From NCBI GenBank assembly GCA_024704175.1, contig CP085629.1:7925501-7989500 (forward strand): a stretch of DNA of 64,000 nucleotides, read 5' to 3'. The notes beneath the pieces were generated by a model that saw nothing but the letters and a program-made list of their open reading frames with translations, did not search any database and had not been told where the DNA came from. The translations under genes and the position numbers were made by a program. How positions within the stretch are numbered: position 1 is the stretch's first letter; every line of letters starts with the position of its first letter. This document shows positions 18,698 to 30,122 of this stretch, piece after piece. The stretch comes from Paenibacillus sp. P25 (lineage in GTDB: Bacteria; Bacillota; Bacilli; Paenibacillales; NBRC-103111).

Positions 18698-21600
18698 ATG
18701 GTGAATCATGTGATGAGGAAATGGCATTATCTGTTTTTGGCGTTCGCCGTCTTTCTGTCGGGCCTGCCTCTAACGGGGCAAGCTCCGACAGTAAGAGCGG
18801 CAGGAACGCCCCCGTATCTGCTGATTACTGAAATCGTATTCAATTCGAAGCGACCTGCAGGGGCGGCCAGCGAGCCGTATGAGTACATAGAGGTTTACAA
18901 CAACAGCGATCGTGTACTCAATATGAAGGATTACAAGGTCGTCTACGATTACTACGACAACCGGGCCCCGCTGGAATGGGACATTACGGACAACAAGCTC
19001 CTGCAGCCGGGACAGACGATGGTGCTGTGGAATCTTACGGACCCGGCCAATAACGGCGGGATTACCGGGGAACTGAGCCAGTTCAACGCGGCTTACGGCA
19101 CAAACTTGACGGACGCTCAGGTAGTTGTGTTTCATTCGGGCGGCATGTCCAATACGGGCGGACGCGACCTGTCGATTGCACCGGACTACGGCCTGAGCCG
19201 GATCACAACGGCAAGCTACAATGCGCAGAATGCCTCGGATACGTCGGATTCGGCCGACGGCAAGAGCGTGACGTACCAGCCCCTGCGGAAGGCACGAACC
19301 AAATGATCAAGCTCGGCTCCAAAGTCACGCCGACGCCGGGTACTTTGGTCGCCGGACAAGCCCCCGCCGCACCGGTCCATCTGCCGGCCGATTACATCGA
19401 GCCGTATATCGTGCATACGCCGGCGAGCACCGGGATCGAAGCGCAGAATTATACGGTATCGGCTTCTGTCTACGAAGAGACTTACCTGGACTCGGTCACG
19501 CTGTATTACAAAACGGATAAGATGAGCGGCTATACCCCGCTGCGAATGACCGTCACCGGCGCGACCTACTCGGCGGTGATTCCGAAGACCGTGCTGGATC
19601 CGGCCACCTCCTTGAACTATTATCTCGAAGCGTCGGACGGCACGCACGTGACCCGGACGCCGCAGCAGGCGGATCAAACGTTCAACGTATCCGTCTACCC
19701 GGTGCTGAACTACAGCAGCGTTCCGGATCTGCTCATTACGGAAATCATGCCGAACCCGGATTCGCCGCAGACCTACGAGTATGTGGAAGTTTACAACTCC
19801 ACGAACCGGCCGATCAATCTGAAGGATTACAAGCTGAAGTATATTTATCCGAACAATACGTTCAAGGACTGGGATCTGGATGAGAACAAGCTGATCCAGC
19901 CGCAGAGTGCATCGGTCCTCTGGATCAATAACGGGCCGAGCCAAGGGAAAACGCTGGCGGATTTCAATGCGTACTTCGGTTCCTCCGTCAGGGAGGACCA
20001 AATGATCCGTACGGGTCCGAGCGACGGGATGATCAACTCGGACAAACGGACACTCGCGATCGTAACCGACACCGGAACGGAAATCTCGCGCGCTTCCTAT
20101 AACGACGGAGAGTTAATGAACGAAGCCGTCAGCAAAAAGGAATCGTGTACGAGTACCCGAAGGACGGCACCGATGTGATGGTGAAGCGAGCGTTCGGCCA
20201 GACGGCAACGCCGGCCGCGGTCATCGCAGGGCAGGTTCCGCCTCAGGCCAAGACCGTGACGGCCGATACGGCGGCGCCGGTCATCGACCATACGCCGCCT
20301 TTCCTGGTCACCCCTCCGGCGGATATTACGCTGAAAGCCGGGATCACGGATGACAGGGCGCTGAAACGCGTTACCTTCTACCGTAAAAATAAAGAAGACG
20401 CCGATTTCCAGGCAGTCAATCTGGAGAAAAATGCGGAAGGGCTGTACGAAGCCAAAACCGTCTCGCAATACGACCTGATGAAGACGGCGGCGCTGGAGTA
20501 TTATTTTGAAGCTTCCGACGGGGACAACGTGATTTCGACCAAGGACAAGAACGGCGGGAAGCCGTACTCCATCGTGATCGATCACGGAGTGGTGGAGCCG
20601 CTCATCCTGAACGTGAAGGACGGCGACTTCTTGTCCGGCACGAAGGCGCTTCTTGGTGCCAGCAGTGACGAGAACGAAGAGACCTCGCTCCTCATCGACG
20701 GGACGAAGGTGCCGACCGTGGACAAGATGGTTCGTTCCGCCACGTTCGTCATGGAAGTGGACGGCTTTAACAAGGGGTATAAGAACGGCGTGCTCGTAGG
20801 CGACCGGGTGCTGAAAATTTTCGATGCGGACATTACGGGCAACAAGACGGTCGCGGTGGAAATCCCGGCCGACGATTTGAAAGCGGGAGCCAATGTGTTC
20901 TCCGTCGCTTCGGGCAACCGGGTTGATCCGCTCGATACAACGGATAACAATGACGATTTCACGATCCAGAACGTGCGGCTGGTCCTTCCGGACGGAACGA
21001 TTATTCCGGTCGAGTCTACCCGGATCAAGATCGGCGACGGCACCTATACGGACGGTCCGACCGGCAAGATTTCGCTTGGCGACGGTTCGTTCAACGATCT
21101 GACGGCCAAGGAACGCGCGGATATGACGTTCACCATACCGGAAGTGAAATTAACCGGCCGCGCCTATGCCTGGGATACGACGCAGACCGCGGAAGGCGAG
21201 CATACGGTGGCTTTCCGGGTGGATGGCTCCAGCCCGCCGAAGCAGCTTACGGCCAAGGTGGTCGTGGACAATACGAAGCCTGTGATCACGAGCTTGTCGA
21301 TAGAGGAAAACAAGACCTATAAAGGGCCTATCCCATTCGACGTTCAGGCGGCCGATTCCCTCTCCGGGGTGGCGTCGGTGAAAGGCAAGCTGGACGACGG
21401 CGATATTGCGCCGCCTTCGGTAATTAACGCGCTGAATCTGAAACCGGGCGCACATGAATTTACAGTAACGGTCACGGATCAAGCCGGCAATGAGCTGGTC
21501 CGCAAGGTGCCGTTCTCCGTGGTGGAGGAAAATCCGTACAAGCCGTCGAACCCGTCTCCGGCTCAAGGCGAGACCGACACGAGCCGCAATCCCAAGCTGG

Positions 21601-23239
21601 GTGTAACGGTAACCGATCCGACGGGCGATCCGTTGGATGTGACCTTCTACAAAGCGTATCAGTATGATTTCACCGACGATACGGCGAAGCAGGCTTATTC
21701 GAACCTGGCGGACCGCGAGCCGCCGCTGGAGCTGGCGCCGGCCGGCGAAACGCCGTTCTCGCCGGAAGCCAAAGCCGCGGTCAAAGCGGTGGACGGCCAA
21801 TATTTTACCACGGACTCGGATGAGAAGTCGCCTTACCAGCGCTTCGACTTTACGGTAGCCGACGATTTGACCGGGATCGATCAGGTCGAAGTGGTGTGGC
21901 GCGGCCATTCGAAGCCGGAGCGTCAGGTGACGCTGTATACATGGAACAACCATACCGGCAAATGGCAGGCCGCCGCTTCCGGCATGGGGACCGAGGACTT
22001 TACGCTTAAAGCGAATGTCAGCGTCGCCGACATGGTGAAGGACGGAAAGATCCATGTGCTGGTGCAGGACCTGATTCCTTCCCCGGACCAGTACGATTTC
22101 GCGTTCGCCTGGATGAGTGATACCCAGTATTACTCGGAAAGCTGGCCGGACACGTATAAAACGATGACGAAATGGATCGCCGACCATCAGCAGGAGAAGA
22201 AAATCCAGTATGTGGTCCATACGGGAGATATCGTCGATAATTACGATCAGCCTGCGCAGTGGGACGCGGCCGATGCGGCTATGAAGATTTTGGACGATGC
22301 AAAGGTTCCTTACGGCGTCGTAGCCGGTAATCATGACGTAAACCATAACGAAGCCCGGTATAACGAGTACTGGAAGCATTTCGGACGCGACCGCTTTGCT
22401 TCGAATCCTTGGTACGGCGGCGATTTGAACAACAACCGCGACCACTACGATTTGATTTCCGCCAAAGGCAATGATTTTATGATTCTTTATCTCGGCTGGT
22501 CGATTACGGATGAGACGATTCAGTGGGCGAACGACGTGCTGAAGAGATACCCGGACCGCAACGCGATCATAGCAACGCATGAATACATTGCGCCGGGCGG
22601 CTTCTACGCCGGTCAAGGCGAGGATTTGTGGAAGAAGCTGGTAGCGAAAAACCAGAACGTCTTCCTGGTGCTGTGCGGCCATATCCACGGCGTTGCCTAT
22701 AATGTCAAACACGGGGAAGACGGGCACGCGATCATAGAAATGCTGATGGATTACCAATCCGGCCCGCAGGGCGGTCAAGGCTATATGCGCCTCCTGCAGT
22801 TTGACATGAAGAATAACCAAATGTACGTGAACACCTACTCGCCGCTGCTCGACGATTATATTTTCTTCGATAACAAGCCGGAGAGCGAGGAGTTCAGCCT
22901 GCCGATTCATCTGAAGCCGGTCGCCAAGGAGGTGGCTACCGACTATATCGGAGTTAACGTGTACACCAAGGAGAAAATCGGGGAGCAGCTGAACGTGCCT
23001 AGCGGCGACCGGGCGGAAACGCATTGGAAGCTGGACAAGGATTCGAAGATGTATCACTGGTACGTGACGCTGGGGGATGACTACGGCGGCTTTACGACCT
23101 CGGATATATACGAGTTTACGACCAAAGGAACCGGCGGCGGAAAAAAGAACGAAAACGGCGGTCCCGGCTCGAAGCCGGGCAAGCCGGCCGCCCGGGCCGA
23201 AGAGCTTGAGCTCCAGCCCGCAAAGCACAGCGACCATGA
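18698..23239 (+). CDS. Secreted lamin-tail-domain / metallophosphoesterase protein, about three apparent frameshifts
   Basis: Exported protein of about 1500 residues. A signal peptide (about residues 1-35) is followed by two lamin-tail domains, each beginning with YLLITEI or LLITEIMPNPD and containing EYIEVYN and W-N motifs. Ig-like modules come next. The C-terminal third is a calcineurin-type metallophosphoesterase with the metal motifs DTQ near 22115, GDIVDN near 22226, GNHD near 22326, THEY near 22579 and GHIHG near 22675. Frames change near 19285 and 20137. A third change near 23150-23230 is likely, because the uncorrected frame runs 235 bases into hupE, whereas another frame stops at 23237-23239 in an ATGA overlap with hupE. 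It probably releases phosphate outside the cell (inference from fold and PHO-like promoter). Confidence 0.8.
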
Positions 23240-24366
23240 GCGACCGGAGTTGGATTCGCCTGATCGCAGCCTTTGCCCTGCTCTTTGCCGTGCTGGTCGC
23301 GGTCCGGCCTCCCTCGGCGGAGGCGCACATCGGGACGATCGGCTACTCGGAAATCCGGGCAGCCGACCGCTCCGTCGATTATACGCTCTATCTGGAGGCC
23401 CGGGAGGTAGAGCAGTGGGCCGTCATCCGCACGAAAAAGGTGATCGTGATCGACCCGGACGCTTCGAGTGAATCGCGAGGCCCCGCCTGGACGCAGGACG
23501 ATCTGCTCAGGCTGGTGCGCGAATCGCTTCGGGTGACGGCCGGCGGGGAGCAGGGAGCCTTCCGCTTGATGAGCCAGAGCGTCGAGAAGAAGAACGGCAT
23601 GGATATGGTCAAGCTGCAGCTGTCGTACACGTTCTCGCAGCCGGTACGGGAGTACGCCGTGCATTACGCGTTCTTCTTCGATTCGGACGATCCGCAGCAT
23701 CAGAATTTCGTGACGATGTTTCACGGCAAAGAAGAGACGCAGAGTGTCCTGAGTACCAAGCTGCGCGACCTAAGCGGCATTGCCGGAACGGCACCGGGCG
23801 TTCAAACCCTGGAGATTCCGGTTCCGTCCTGGCTGGTCACGTTCAAGGATTTTCTCGTAACGGGCATGATGCACATTTGGACGGGATACGACCATCTGCT
23901 CTTTTTGCTCGGGCTCCTGGTGCTGAAGCAAACGGCAAGAGCCTACGTTAAAATCCTCACCGCCTTCACGGCCGGCCACAGCGTCACGCTGGCCCTGGCC
24001 GCACTGGACATTGTCCGCGCGCCGCTGTCCGTCATCGAGCCGCTGATTGCGCTCAGCATCGTCTTTGTCGCGGCCGAGAATTTGTGGTTCCGGCGCCATA
24101 ACCACCGGTGGCTGATCGCACTGCTGTTCGGCTTGATCCATGGGTTCGGCTTCGCGGATATTTTGCACGGGGCGCTCGGGCAGAGCTATCTTCTCGCTCT
24201 CTTCTCCTTCAACCTGGGGGTCGAGCTCGGACAGCTGGCCGTGCTTGCGGTCCTGCTTCCCGCCCTAATCTATCTCGGCCGGGTCGCCTGGTACCCGAGA
24301 GTCATGTACGGTATCTCCGGCATAATCGCGCTGCTGGGGGCTTACTGGTTTGTAGGACGGATATAA
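23236..24366 (+). CDS. HupE/UreJ-family membrane protein
   Basis: About 376 residues. A signal peptide (ALLFAVLVAVRPPSAEAH) and an extracytoplasmic domain of about 180 residues come first. The C-terminal HupE domain of five or six helices has GMMHIWTGYDHLLFLLGLL, TAFTAGHSVTLALA and LIHGFGFADIL, whose His, Asp and Glu residues are thought to bind nickel or another metal. ATG at 23236 is preferred. The frame is open upstream to 23077, but that part overlaps the phosphoesterase gene. No hydrogenase or urease genes are nearby, so the metal role is uncertain. It is likely co-transcribed with the upstream gene. Confidence 0.8.
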   Translation: MSDRSWIRLIAAFALLFAVLVAVRPPSAEAHIGTIGYSEIRAADRSVDYTLYLEAREVEQWAVIRTKKVIVIDPDASSESRGPAWTQDDLLRLVRESLRVTAGGEQGAFRLMSQSVEKKNGMDMVKLQLSYTFSQPVREYAVHYAFFFDSDDPQHQNFVTMFHGKEETQSVLSTKLRDLSGIAGTAPGVQTLEIPVPSWLVTFKDFLVTGMMHIWTGYDHLLFLLGLLVLKQTARAYVKILTAFTAGHSVTLALAALDIVRAPLSVIEPLIALSIVFVAAENLWFRRHNHRWLIALLFGLIHGFGFADILHGALGQSYLLALFSFNLGVELGQLAVLAVLLPALIYLGRVAWYPRVMYGISGIIALLGAYWFVGRI

Positions 24367-24386
24367 TTTAGAATCGCTAATTTTGG

Positions 24387-24415
24387 GGGCTTGCCTTACG
24401 GGGCAGGTCCTTTTT
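24387..24415 (+). terminator. Rho-independent terminator after hupE
   Basis: Nine-base stem (24387-24395 with 24402-24410, two G-T pairs) followed by TTTTT. Confidence 0.75.
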
Positions 24416-24511
24416 GCCTGCGCTCAAGTTGACTCCGCCCGGAAAATCCAGTACAGTTCATGCTGTCGGAGTGAACGACCCATCTTAAGTACATAAGAGA
24501 GGGAGAGAACC

Positions 24512-25494
24512 ATGATACGATTTGCAGTGATCGGCACGAACTGGATTACGGAGCAGTTTATTGACGCTGCGCGGGAGGCGGAGGAATTCGTCCTTACGGC
24601 CGTCTATTCCCGGACGGAGGAGAAGGCCCGCGAGTTCGCGGAGAAGCACGGGATCCCGAACCTGTTTACGGACCTGGAGGAAATGGCGCGCAGCGACGTG
24701 TTCGATGCCGTCTACATCGCAAGCCCGAATTCCTTGCACGCGAAGCAGGCGATCCTGTGCATGAATCACGGAAAGCACGTGCTGTGCGAGAAGCCGATGG
24801 CCTCGAATGTGCGGGAGGTTCAGGCCATGATCGAAGCGGCCCAGGCCAACCGGGTCGTGCTGATGGAAGCGTTGAAGTCGACACTGCTTCCCAACTTCCG
24901 CGCTGTGCAGGAGCGTGCCGCCGGAATCGGCCCAGTCCGCCGCTATTTTGCAAGCTACTGCCAATATTCGTCGCGCTATGACGCCTACAAGCAGGGGACG
25001 GTGCTGAACGCGTTCAACCCCGCCTTTTCCAACGGAGCGCTGATGGACCTCGGCGTCTACTGCATTTATCCCCTGGTGGTGCTGTTCGGCAAACCGGAGC
25101 GGGTGCAGGCGGACGCGGTGCTGCTCGAGTCCGGCGTGGACGGGGAGGGCAGCATTCTGCTCAAGTACAAGGGGATGGACGCCGTCATCATGTATTCGAA
25201 AATCACCCATTCCTTCGTCCCTTCGGAAATTCAGGGGAGAACGGCACCCTCGTTATCGATAAAATCAACCATGCCGAGAAGGTGGAGCTCCGACGCAGGG
25301 ACGGTTCCGCCGACGACCTGACGGTTCCTCAATCCGCGAAATCGATGTATTATGAAGCGCGGGAGTTCATGGACCTGATTGCAAGCGGGCGGCTGGAATC
25401 GGATACCAATTCCCATGCAAATTCCTTGGCCGCCATGGAAATTATGGACGAGGTCCGCAGGCAAATCGGCCTCGTATTCCCGGCGGATATATAA
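24512..25494 (+). CDS. Gfo/Idh/MocA-family oxidoreductase, one apparent frameshift
   Basis: NAD(P)-dependent dehydrogenase of about 327 residues, acting on a sugar, inositol or related polyol. The Rossmann start is IRFAVIGTNWITEQFIDAA. The family motif HVLCEKPMASN contains the conserved Lys, and GALMDLGVYCIYPL lies in the C-terminal domain. The frame breaks near 25236 at a GGGG run; adding one G joins SEIQGENGTLVIDKINHAEKVELRR and continues to 25494. SD GAGAGGGAG-like upstream. It is a single gene with no sugar-transport neighbours, so the substrate is open. Confidence 0.87.
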
Positions 25495-25612
25495 GCCGGC
25501 CGATAGGAAAAATAATATTTTCGCTGTATGCTTAAATACCCTCAAAAAGATCGGGGCATTTGCCGAAGATTACTAAGGGAATACATACCAACGACGATCT
25601 GAGAGGATGAGC

Positions 25613-26474
25613 ATGATGAAGAAAACGGGTATTGTAATCGCGGCGTGCGCGCTGTCGGTTAATTTGATGGCGGGAGCCGCTTTTGCGAAGCAGGAAGACA
25701 AGGGTGCGGAGAATCATGGCAAAGCGCCGGTTCGCATCGAATTAAAAGTGAAGGCGGACAAGCCTATTACGGTTACAGGCGGCACTTATGGCGATACGGT
25801 AACCTCGGGAACGTACGGTCATGGCCATAACGGTTATAAAGGGTCGCTGAACGCCATCGAGAATGTGAAGGACAAGCCGGCCGGCGCCGTTCTTGCCGAT
25901 CTGCTGCTGACGAAGTATGAAGCTCAATTGTCCGACGAGCTGAAAGCGCAGCTCGAGCAAATTAAGGATGCGGATGCGGCTCTTTCCGCGACAGCCGACG
26001 CTCTGGCCGACAGCGGCGCGTAAACGACGCCGTTTATGTGCAGAAGGAAGCGATCAAGGCGAACCTGAAAAACCTCAAAGCCTATGAGAAACTGGGCCAT
26101 CTGTACGAGAAGTTGGGCAAAAAAGGCGTGAAGCTGTACGTGAACGGCGAAGAGCCCGCTTTCGAAGTGGCTCCGTTCATCCGTGAAGGCAATACGCTGG
26201 TACCGTTCCGCGCCATTGCGGAAGCGCTGAAGGCCAACGTCTCCTGGGATCCGAACGAGCGCTCCGTTAGCGTAACCCGCGGCGACATTACGGTGAAGCT
26301 CTTCATCGACAGCAAAACCGCTTATGTCAACGGCAAAGAAGTCACGCTGGAAGTGCCGGCAGCGATCGAGAACGGCAAGACACCGTGGTTCCGGTCCGAT
26401 TCGTGAGCGAGGCGCTGAAGGTCGCGGTTCAATGGGAAGGCAACACCCAATCCGTAGTGATTACGGAAGAATAA
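25613..26474 (+). CDS. Secreted stalk-domain (copper amine oxidase N-terminal-like) protein, two apparent frameshifts
   Basis: Exported protein of about 285 residues. The signal peptide ends near AGAAFA. A helical region is followed by the Cu_amine_oxidN1-type module VKLYVNGEEPAFEVAPFIREGNTLVPFRAIAEAL and its second half VPVRFVSEALKVAVQWEGNTQSVVI. This module is very common in Paenibacillus secreted proteins, where it is a beta-rich binding or stalk domain and not an oxidase. Frames change near 26020 (GCGTAAAC, false stop) and 26388. ATG at 25613 or 25616 fits GAGAGG. Terminator follows. The ligand is unknown. Confidence 0.78.
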
Positions 26475-26504
26475 TATCCGTCGGGCCGTAAGGCCTTGGC
26501 CGGG

Positions 26505-26540
26505 AAAAAACGGAGTGCTTAATGGCACTTCGTTTTTTTT
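26505..26540 (+). terminator. Rho-independent terminator
   Basis: AAAAAACGGAGTGC paired with GCACTTCGTTTTTT around a six-base loop, then more T. Confidence 0.85.
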
Positions 26541-26648
26541 GTTTATGGAAAACTCCGGCGGTTTTCTTTGCCGTATAATAGCGAGTGCAGAGGATATCCT
26601 ATATACTTTAAACGTGAAAGGAACACGGAGAACGGAAGGGAGATCCTC

Positions 26649-27101
26649 ATGCCTCAAATCGACGTGTCTGCGTTAATTTTGCTGCTGTTTGCGGCGCTTG
26701 GCGTGATCAGCCATAATTCGTCCGTGACGATTGCGATGGTTTTTCTGCTCCTGCTGCGCGCGGCAGGTCTTCATCAAGCTTTCCCGTGGCTCGAGAAAAA
26801 CGGGCTAACGCTCGGGATCATCATTCTGACCATCGGCATCATGACGCCGCTCGCCAGCGGAAGGGTGTCGGTACAGGAGATCGGCCAATCGTTTCTGCAC
26901 TGGAAATCGCTGCTTGCCGTGGGAATCGGCATTCTGGTCGCCTACTTGGGCGGCCGCGGTGCATCGCTGATGTCCAGCCAGCCGACGGTCACGACGGGCT
27001 TGCTCATCGGTACGATTCTGGGCGTTGCCTTCTTCCGGGGCGTTCCGGTAGGACCGCTGATCGCCGCCGGCCTGCTGTCTCTTCTTATCGGAAGAACGTA
27101 A
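26649..27101 (+). CDS. DUF441-family membrane protein
   Basis: Membrane protein of 150 residues with four hydrophobic helices, the size and pattern of the DUF441/YeaL group. [22 protein letters not shown] opens it, [16 protein letters not shown] lies in the middle, and [21 protein letters not shown] is the conserved C-terminal helix. ATG at 26649 follows AAGGGAGATC; the frame is open upstream but unlikely to be translated. Function is unknown for the family. Intact. Confidence 0.85.
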   Translation: MPQIDVSALILLLFAALGVISHNSSVTIAMVFLLLLRAAGLHQAFPWLEKNGLTLGIIILTIGIMTPLASGRVSVQEIGQSFLHWKSLLAVGIGILVAYLGGRGASLMSSQPTVTTGLLIGTILGVAFFRGVPVGPLIAAGLLSLLIGRT

Positions 27102-27158
27102 TGCGCATGTTCAATTTCAAGCGCCTGGAGCTGTAAGCCCGGGGCGGGAGGGATCATC

Positions 27159-27851
27159 ATGGGTGAAGGAAGAAGCTATGCGGGACAGCTGGAAGCGCTG
27201 CTCCGTTCCCGCGCCAACCCGGAACAGGCGGCGGGGATGGAGGCTTATATGCGGGAACAGTTCCCTTTTCTCGGCATCAAGACGCCGGAGAGGGAAGCGC
27301 TGACCAAGGTGTTCCTGAAGGAGCACGGCGTACCCTCCGGCGATACGCTGGAGGAAGCGGTTCGCGCCTTATGGAGACTGCCGGAGCGGGAGTTCCAATA
27401 TACAGCCATGGCGCTCCTTGACAAGCGGCGGAAAGATGCCGGTTCGGCGCGGATCGATCTGCTTGAAGAGCTGGTCACAGCCAAGTCGTGGTGGGATACG
27501 GTGGATTTGCTCGCAGCGAGACTGATCGGGAATCATTTTACGCTGTACCCGGAGCAGATTCCAGGTTATACGGGGCGCTGGCTGGACTCAGGAAATCTAT
27601 GGCCGCAGCGGTCCGTTCTTTTGTTCCAGCTTGGCTATAAGAAGCGGACGGACACGGCCTTATTATTTGGTGCCATCCGGCATTGTGCGGACAGCAAGGA
27701 GTTTTTTATCCGCAAGGCGATCGGATGGGCGCTTCGCGAATATTCCAAGACGGACGAGGCGGCGGTCCGCGCCTTTGTAGCGGAGACGCCGCTGTCGCCG
27801 CTTAGCGTGCGGGAAGCTTTGAAATATGCGGATCGTCAGGGAAATACATGA
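27159..27851 (+). CDS. DNA alkylation repair protein, AlkD-like HEAT-repeat glycosylase
   Basis: About 230 residues of helical HEAT-like repeats, as in AlkD/AlkC, which excise bulky N3- and N7-alkylpurines without base flipping. GIKTPEREALTKVFLKE lies near the N-terminus, LPEREFQYTAMALLDK in the second repeat, SWWDTVDLLAARLIG in the third, and FFIRKAIGWALREYSK in the fifth. The WDTVD motif holds the catalytic-site Trp and Asp of AlkD. GGGAGGG precedes the ATG. Intact and probably expressed with the DUF441 gene 57 bases upstream. Confidence 0.88.
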   Translation: MGEGRSYAGQLEALLRSRANPEQAAGMEAYMREQFPFLGIKTPEREALTKVFLKEHGVPSGDTLEEAVRALWRLPEREFQYTAMALLDKRRKDAGSARIDLLEELVTAKSWWDTVDLLAARLIGNHFTLYPEQIPGYTGRWLDSGNLWPQRSVLLFQLGYKKRTDTALLFGAIRHCADSKEFFIRKAIGWALREYSKTDEAAVRAFVAETPLSPLSVREALKYADRQGNT

Positions 27852-27871
27852 TAAAACGGTAGGGTGAATCA

Positions 27872-28972
27872 ATGCGGATTGCATCTCGTAGAAATAAGAT
27901 TGCACTGGCGATTACTTGCATTGGCATAGGAATGGTGGTCGCGATTATTCTGAAAGAAGTCCATGCCCGGAATTCGACTTCCTCTACACAATATTTCATC
28001 GAAAGGTATATGACCAATCCCAATGGCACGCTGGCCTCTCATCTGAAGGATGAAGCTTCGGGAAATCCGAATTTTGGTGTAGGGCGGGAAGCGCTCTCGG
28101 AGTCACTGGGCATTTGGATGCAATACGCTGTAGAAAAGAAAAATCAGGAACTGTTCAAGAAGAGCTACGACCTCCTGAAAAGCAAGTTCCTATCTCCGCA
28201 GGGGTACATCATCTGGAAGCTGCAGCCCGATGGTCAATCGAAGGTAAGCACGAATGCGCTGGGCGACGATTTCAGAATGATCGATGCTTTATTGAAAGCA
28301 TATGATATTTGGAAGCAAGAAGAGTATGTATCCACCGCAAAAGAAGTTTCAACAACCCTTCTTTCCGTTCGAAATCGAGGCTATTTTACCGACTTTCATG
28401 ATTTTTCCATAAATTACTCTTCTAATGCTCTTAGTCTTGTGTATGTGGATACAGTAGCCATGCAGTCCATGGTGCAGAAGAAACTAATCGATCAAACCAT
28501 TTATGACAGACATATGGAGCTATTGAAAAATATGCCTGTTGACGGGGTTTTTTATCCGAAGTTGTTTGATACGAATGCGGGACAGTATCTATTTGACGAA
28601 GACGTCAATCTCATTGATCAACTGATTGTAGAAATACATAGGGTTGAGCTGGGTATAAAGACCGATCGTTTGATTCCATTTTTGAAAAACGAGTGGGATC
28701 AAAATCACCAACTCATGGGGCGGTATAATCGTAAGAGCCAAAAAGCGGTTGTGCCGTACGAATCACCCTCCGTATATGGTTTGGCGGTTTTGCTTGCATT
28801 GAAATTAAATGATCTTGCCTGGGCTCAGCAGTTGAACTCACAGATGCTGTCTTTCCGGGATAAAGATTTGTCTTTCAAGGGCGGGTACGTCTTCGACCAA
28901 AATACGAATATATTTGATAACCTGATCCCGCTTTTGGCGGAAACCTCTCTACAACAGGCTATGCATAACTGA
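27872..28972 (+). CDS. Glycoside hydrolase family 8-like protein (YdaJ-like)
   Basis: Membrane-anchored protein of 366 residues. An N-terminal hydrophobic segment (ALAITCIGIGMVVAIIL) exports it. The rest is an alpha/alpha barrel similar to GH8 enzymes, with VGREALSESLGIWMQYAV, where the Glu is in the position of the general acid, and ALGDDFRMIDALLKAYDIW, where an Asp lies in the active-site region. In Bacillus subtilis YdaJ and Listeria Pss loci such a protein trims or processes the exopolysaccharide made by the neighbouring synthase. The degenerate GGDEF protein and glycosyltransferase downstream support that role. It is intact and more AT-rich than most of the window. Confidence 0.72.
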   Translation: MRIASRRNKIALAITCIGIGMVVAIILKEVHARNSTSSTQYFIERYMTNPNGTLASHLKDEASGNPNFGVGREALSESLGIWMQYAVEKKNQELFKKSYDLLKSKFLSPQGYIIWKLQPDGQSKVSTNALGDDFRMIDALLKAYDIWKQEEYVSTAKEVSTTLLSVRNRGYFTDFHDFSINYSSNALSLVYVDTVAMQSMVQKKLIDQTIYDRHMELLKNMPVDGVFYPKLFDTNAGQYLFDEDVNLIDQLIVEIHRVELGIKTDRLIPFLKNEWDQNHQLMGRYNRKSQKAVVPYESPSVYGLAVLLALKLNDLAWAQQLNSQMLSFRDKDLSFKGGYVFDQNTNIFDNLIPLLAETSLQQAMHN

Positions 28973-28988
28973 CTTTGTTCTGCCGGCC

Positions 28989-29023
28989 CGCCGTTGCTTA
29001 GATTGCAGCGGGGGCTTTTTTAC
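28989..29023 (+). terminator. Rho-independent terminator after the GH8-like gene
   Basis: CCCGCCGTTGC paired imperfectly with GCAGCGGGGGC, then TTTTTT. The downstream AT-rich stretch to 29215 includes TTGAAC-N19-TATAAT, a weak promoter for the next operon. Confidence 0.7.
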
Positions 29024-29215
29024 GTGCATACAGTTTATTTGCATAGGTCTTAAGTTTTAATTTATTTTGAACATAATTATAAATTAAATTTTATAATCCA
29101 CCTATATGAAACTTTTTCCTAATTCTGCATTGTATTATTTTATCGTACTGTGTAAAATTTTGTAGAGAAAATACCCGATGATTCATTTATTATTTTGAAA
29201 AAGGAAGGCATGTTG

Positions 29216-30092
29216 ATGGGGAATAAAGAGGTATCGCGAAGTATTGAATTGGGCTATACGACTTTAATCGGACTTATGCTTGCTTGAGCAATTATTTTTT
29301 TTTTTTAATGTCTACTTCAAGCAAAACTTTTCAGCATTGGAGATGGTTGTGAGCCTATCCGCACTGCTCGCATTTCTATTCGGTTTTTTTATACCGTTTG
29401 GGATTTCTGTAGTCGCCGTATTTATTTTTCTGGTGACCTACTTGGTATGGATGACCACGTTTAGCCATGCCGATGTCATCGTCGTATCCTGGTTCCTGGT
29501 GATTCCGGCGAATGTGCTTATCGCGGCATTCATCAGGAAGGGCTTAATCCGTACGAAACGAATTAACGAGCGCTTGAACGATTTGAAAGCGACCAATCCT
29601 CAGATCGATTTGGATACCGCACTTGGAAACAAGGAAGCTTTGGCGGATATGTTGATTAAGCAATCGAACTTGGCAAGACGTTATTCCGATCAGTACGGCT
29701 TTTCGATGGCGTTCTTTAAGATCGAATTTTTATCGCTGGTGCTGGAGTCGTTAGGGTCCGAGCTTTATGCAAAGTTTTTAATCGAGTTGTCGAATACGAT
29801 TCAAAAGCAAATTCGTTTTGAAGATTCCAAGTTTTCTATCGAAGGGGGACGCTTCATTATTCTGTGTCCCATGACAAACCGGGAATACTTCCCTGTCGTC
29901 ACCGAACGGATCAAGAACGCGCTTATGGATATGCCCTTCCTGGACAAAAAAGGACAACCGTTAAAGCTTGTTGTTCGAGCATCGTCCTTGGAATTTAACA
30001 AAGATCAATTTGAGCTATATCAAAATATTGATCAAGTTATCGCTTTGCTTGAACGTGGAACAGAAACAGATCTTGTAGCAGAGTATGTCTAA
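29216..30092 (+). CDS. Membrane protein with degenerate GGDEF domain, probable c-di-GMP receptor (YdaK/PssE-like); one apparent frameshift
   Basis: About 290 residues. The N-terminal 100 residues are membrane helices (MVVSLSALLAFLFGFFIPFGISVVAVFIFLVTYLVW). The C-terminal part is a GGDEF fold in which the catalytic signature is lost (EGGRF in place of GGDEF). The allosteric I-site RxxD is kept as RFED five residues before it, the usual spacing. Such proteins bind c-di-GMP and switch on a polysaccharide synthase. The likely start is ATG at 29216 after AAGGAAGG. Its frame stops at 29285 and the long frame begins at TTG 29280, so an indel near 29279, or in the T12-13 run at about 29293-29306, is probable. 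Confidence 0.75.
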
Positions 30093-30122
30093 TTCGGTGT
30101 TTTATCATAGGAGATCCGTGTA

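Noticed and set aside
21150-23330. 726-codon minus-strand open frame opposite the phosphoesterase gene
   Set aside because: Composition is Arg/Val/Ile/His-rich as expected for the antisense of GC-rich coding DNA; the plus strand has unmistakable metallophosphoesterase motifs.
23236-24366. Hydrogenase or urease locus around hupE
   Set aside because: No structural or maturation genes of either enzyme in the window; HupE-like proteins are common as isolated membrane proteins.
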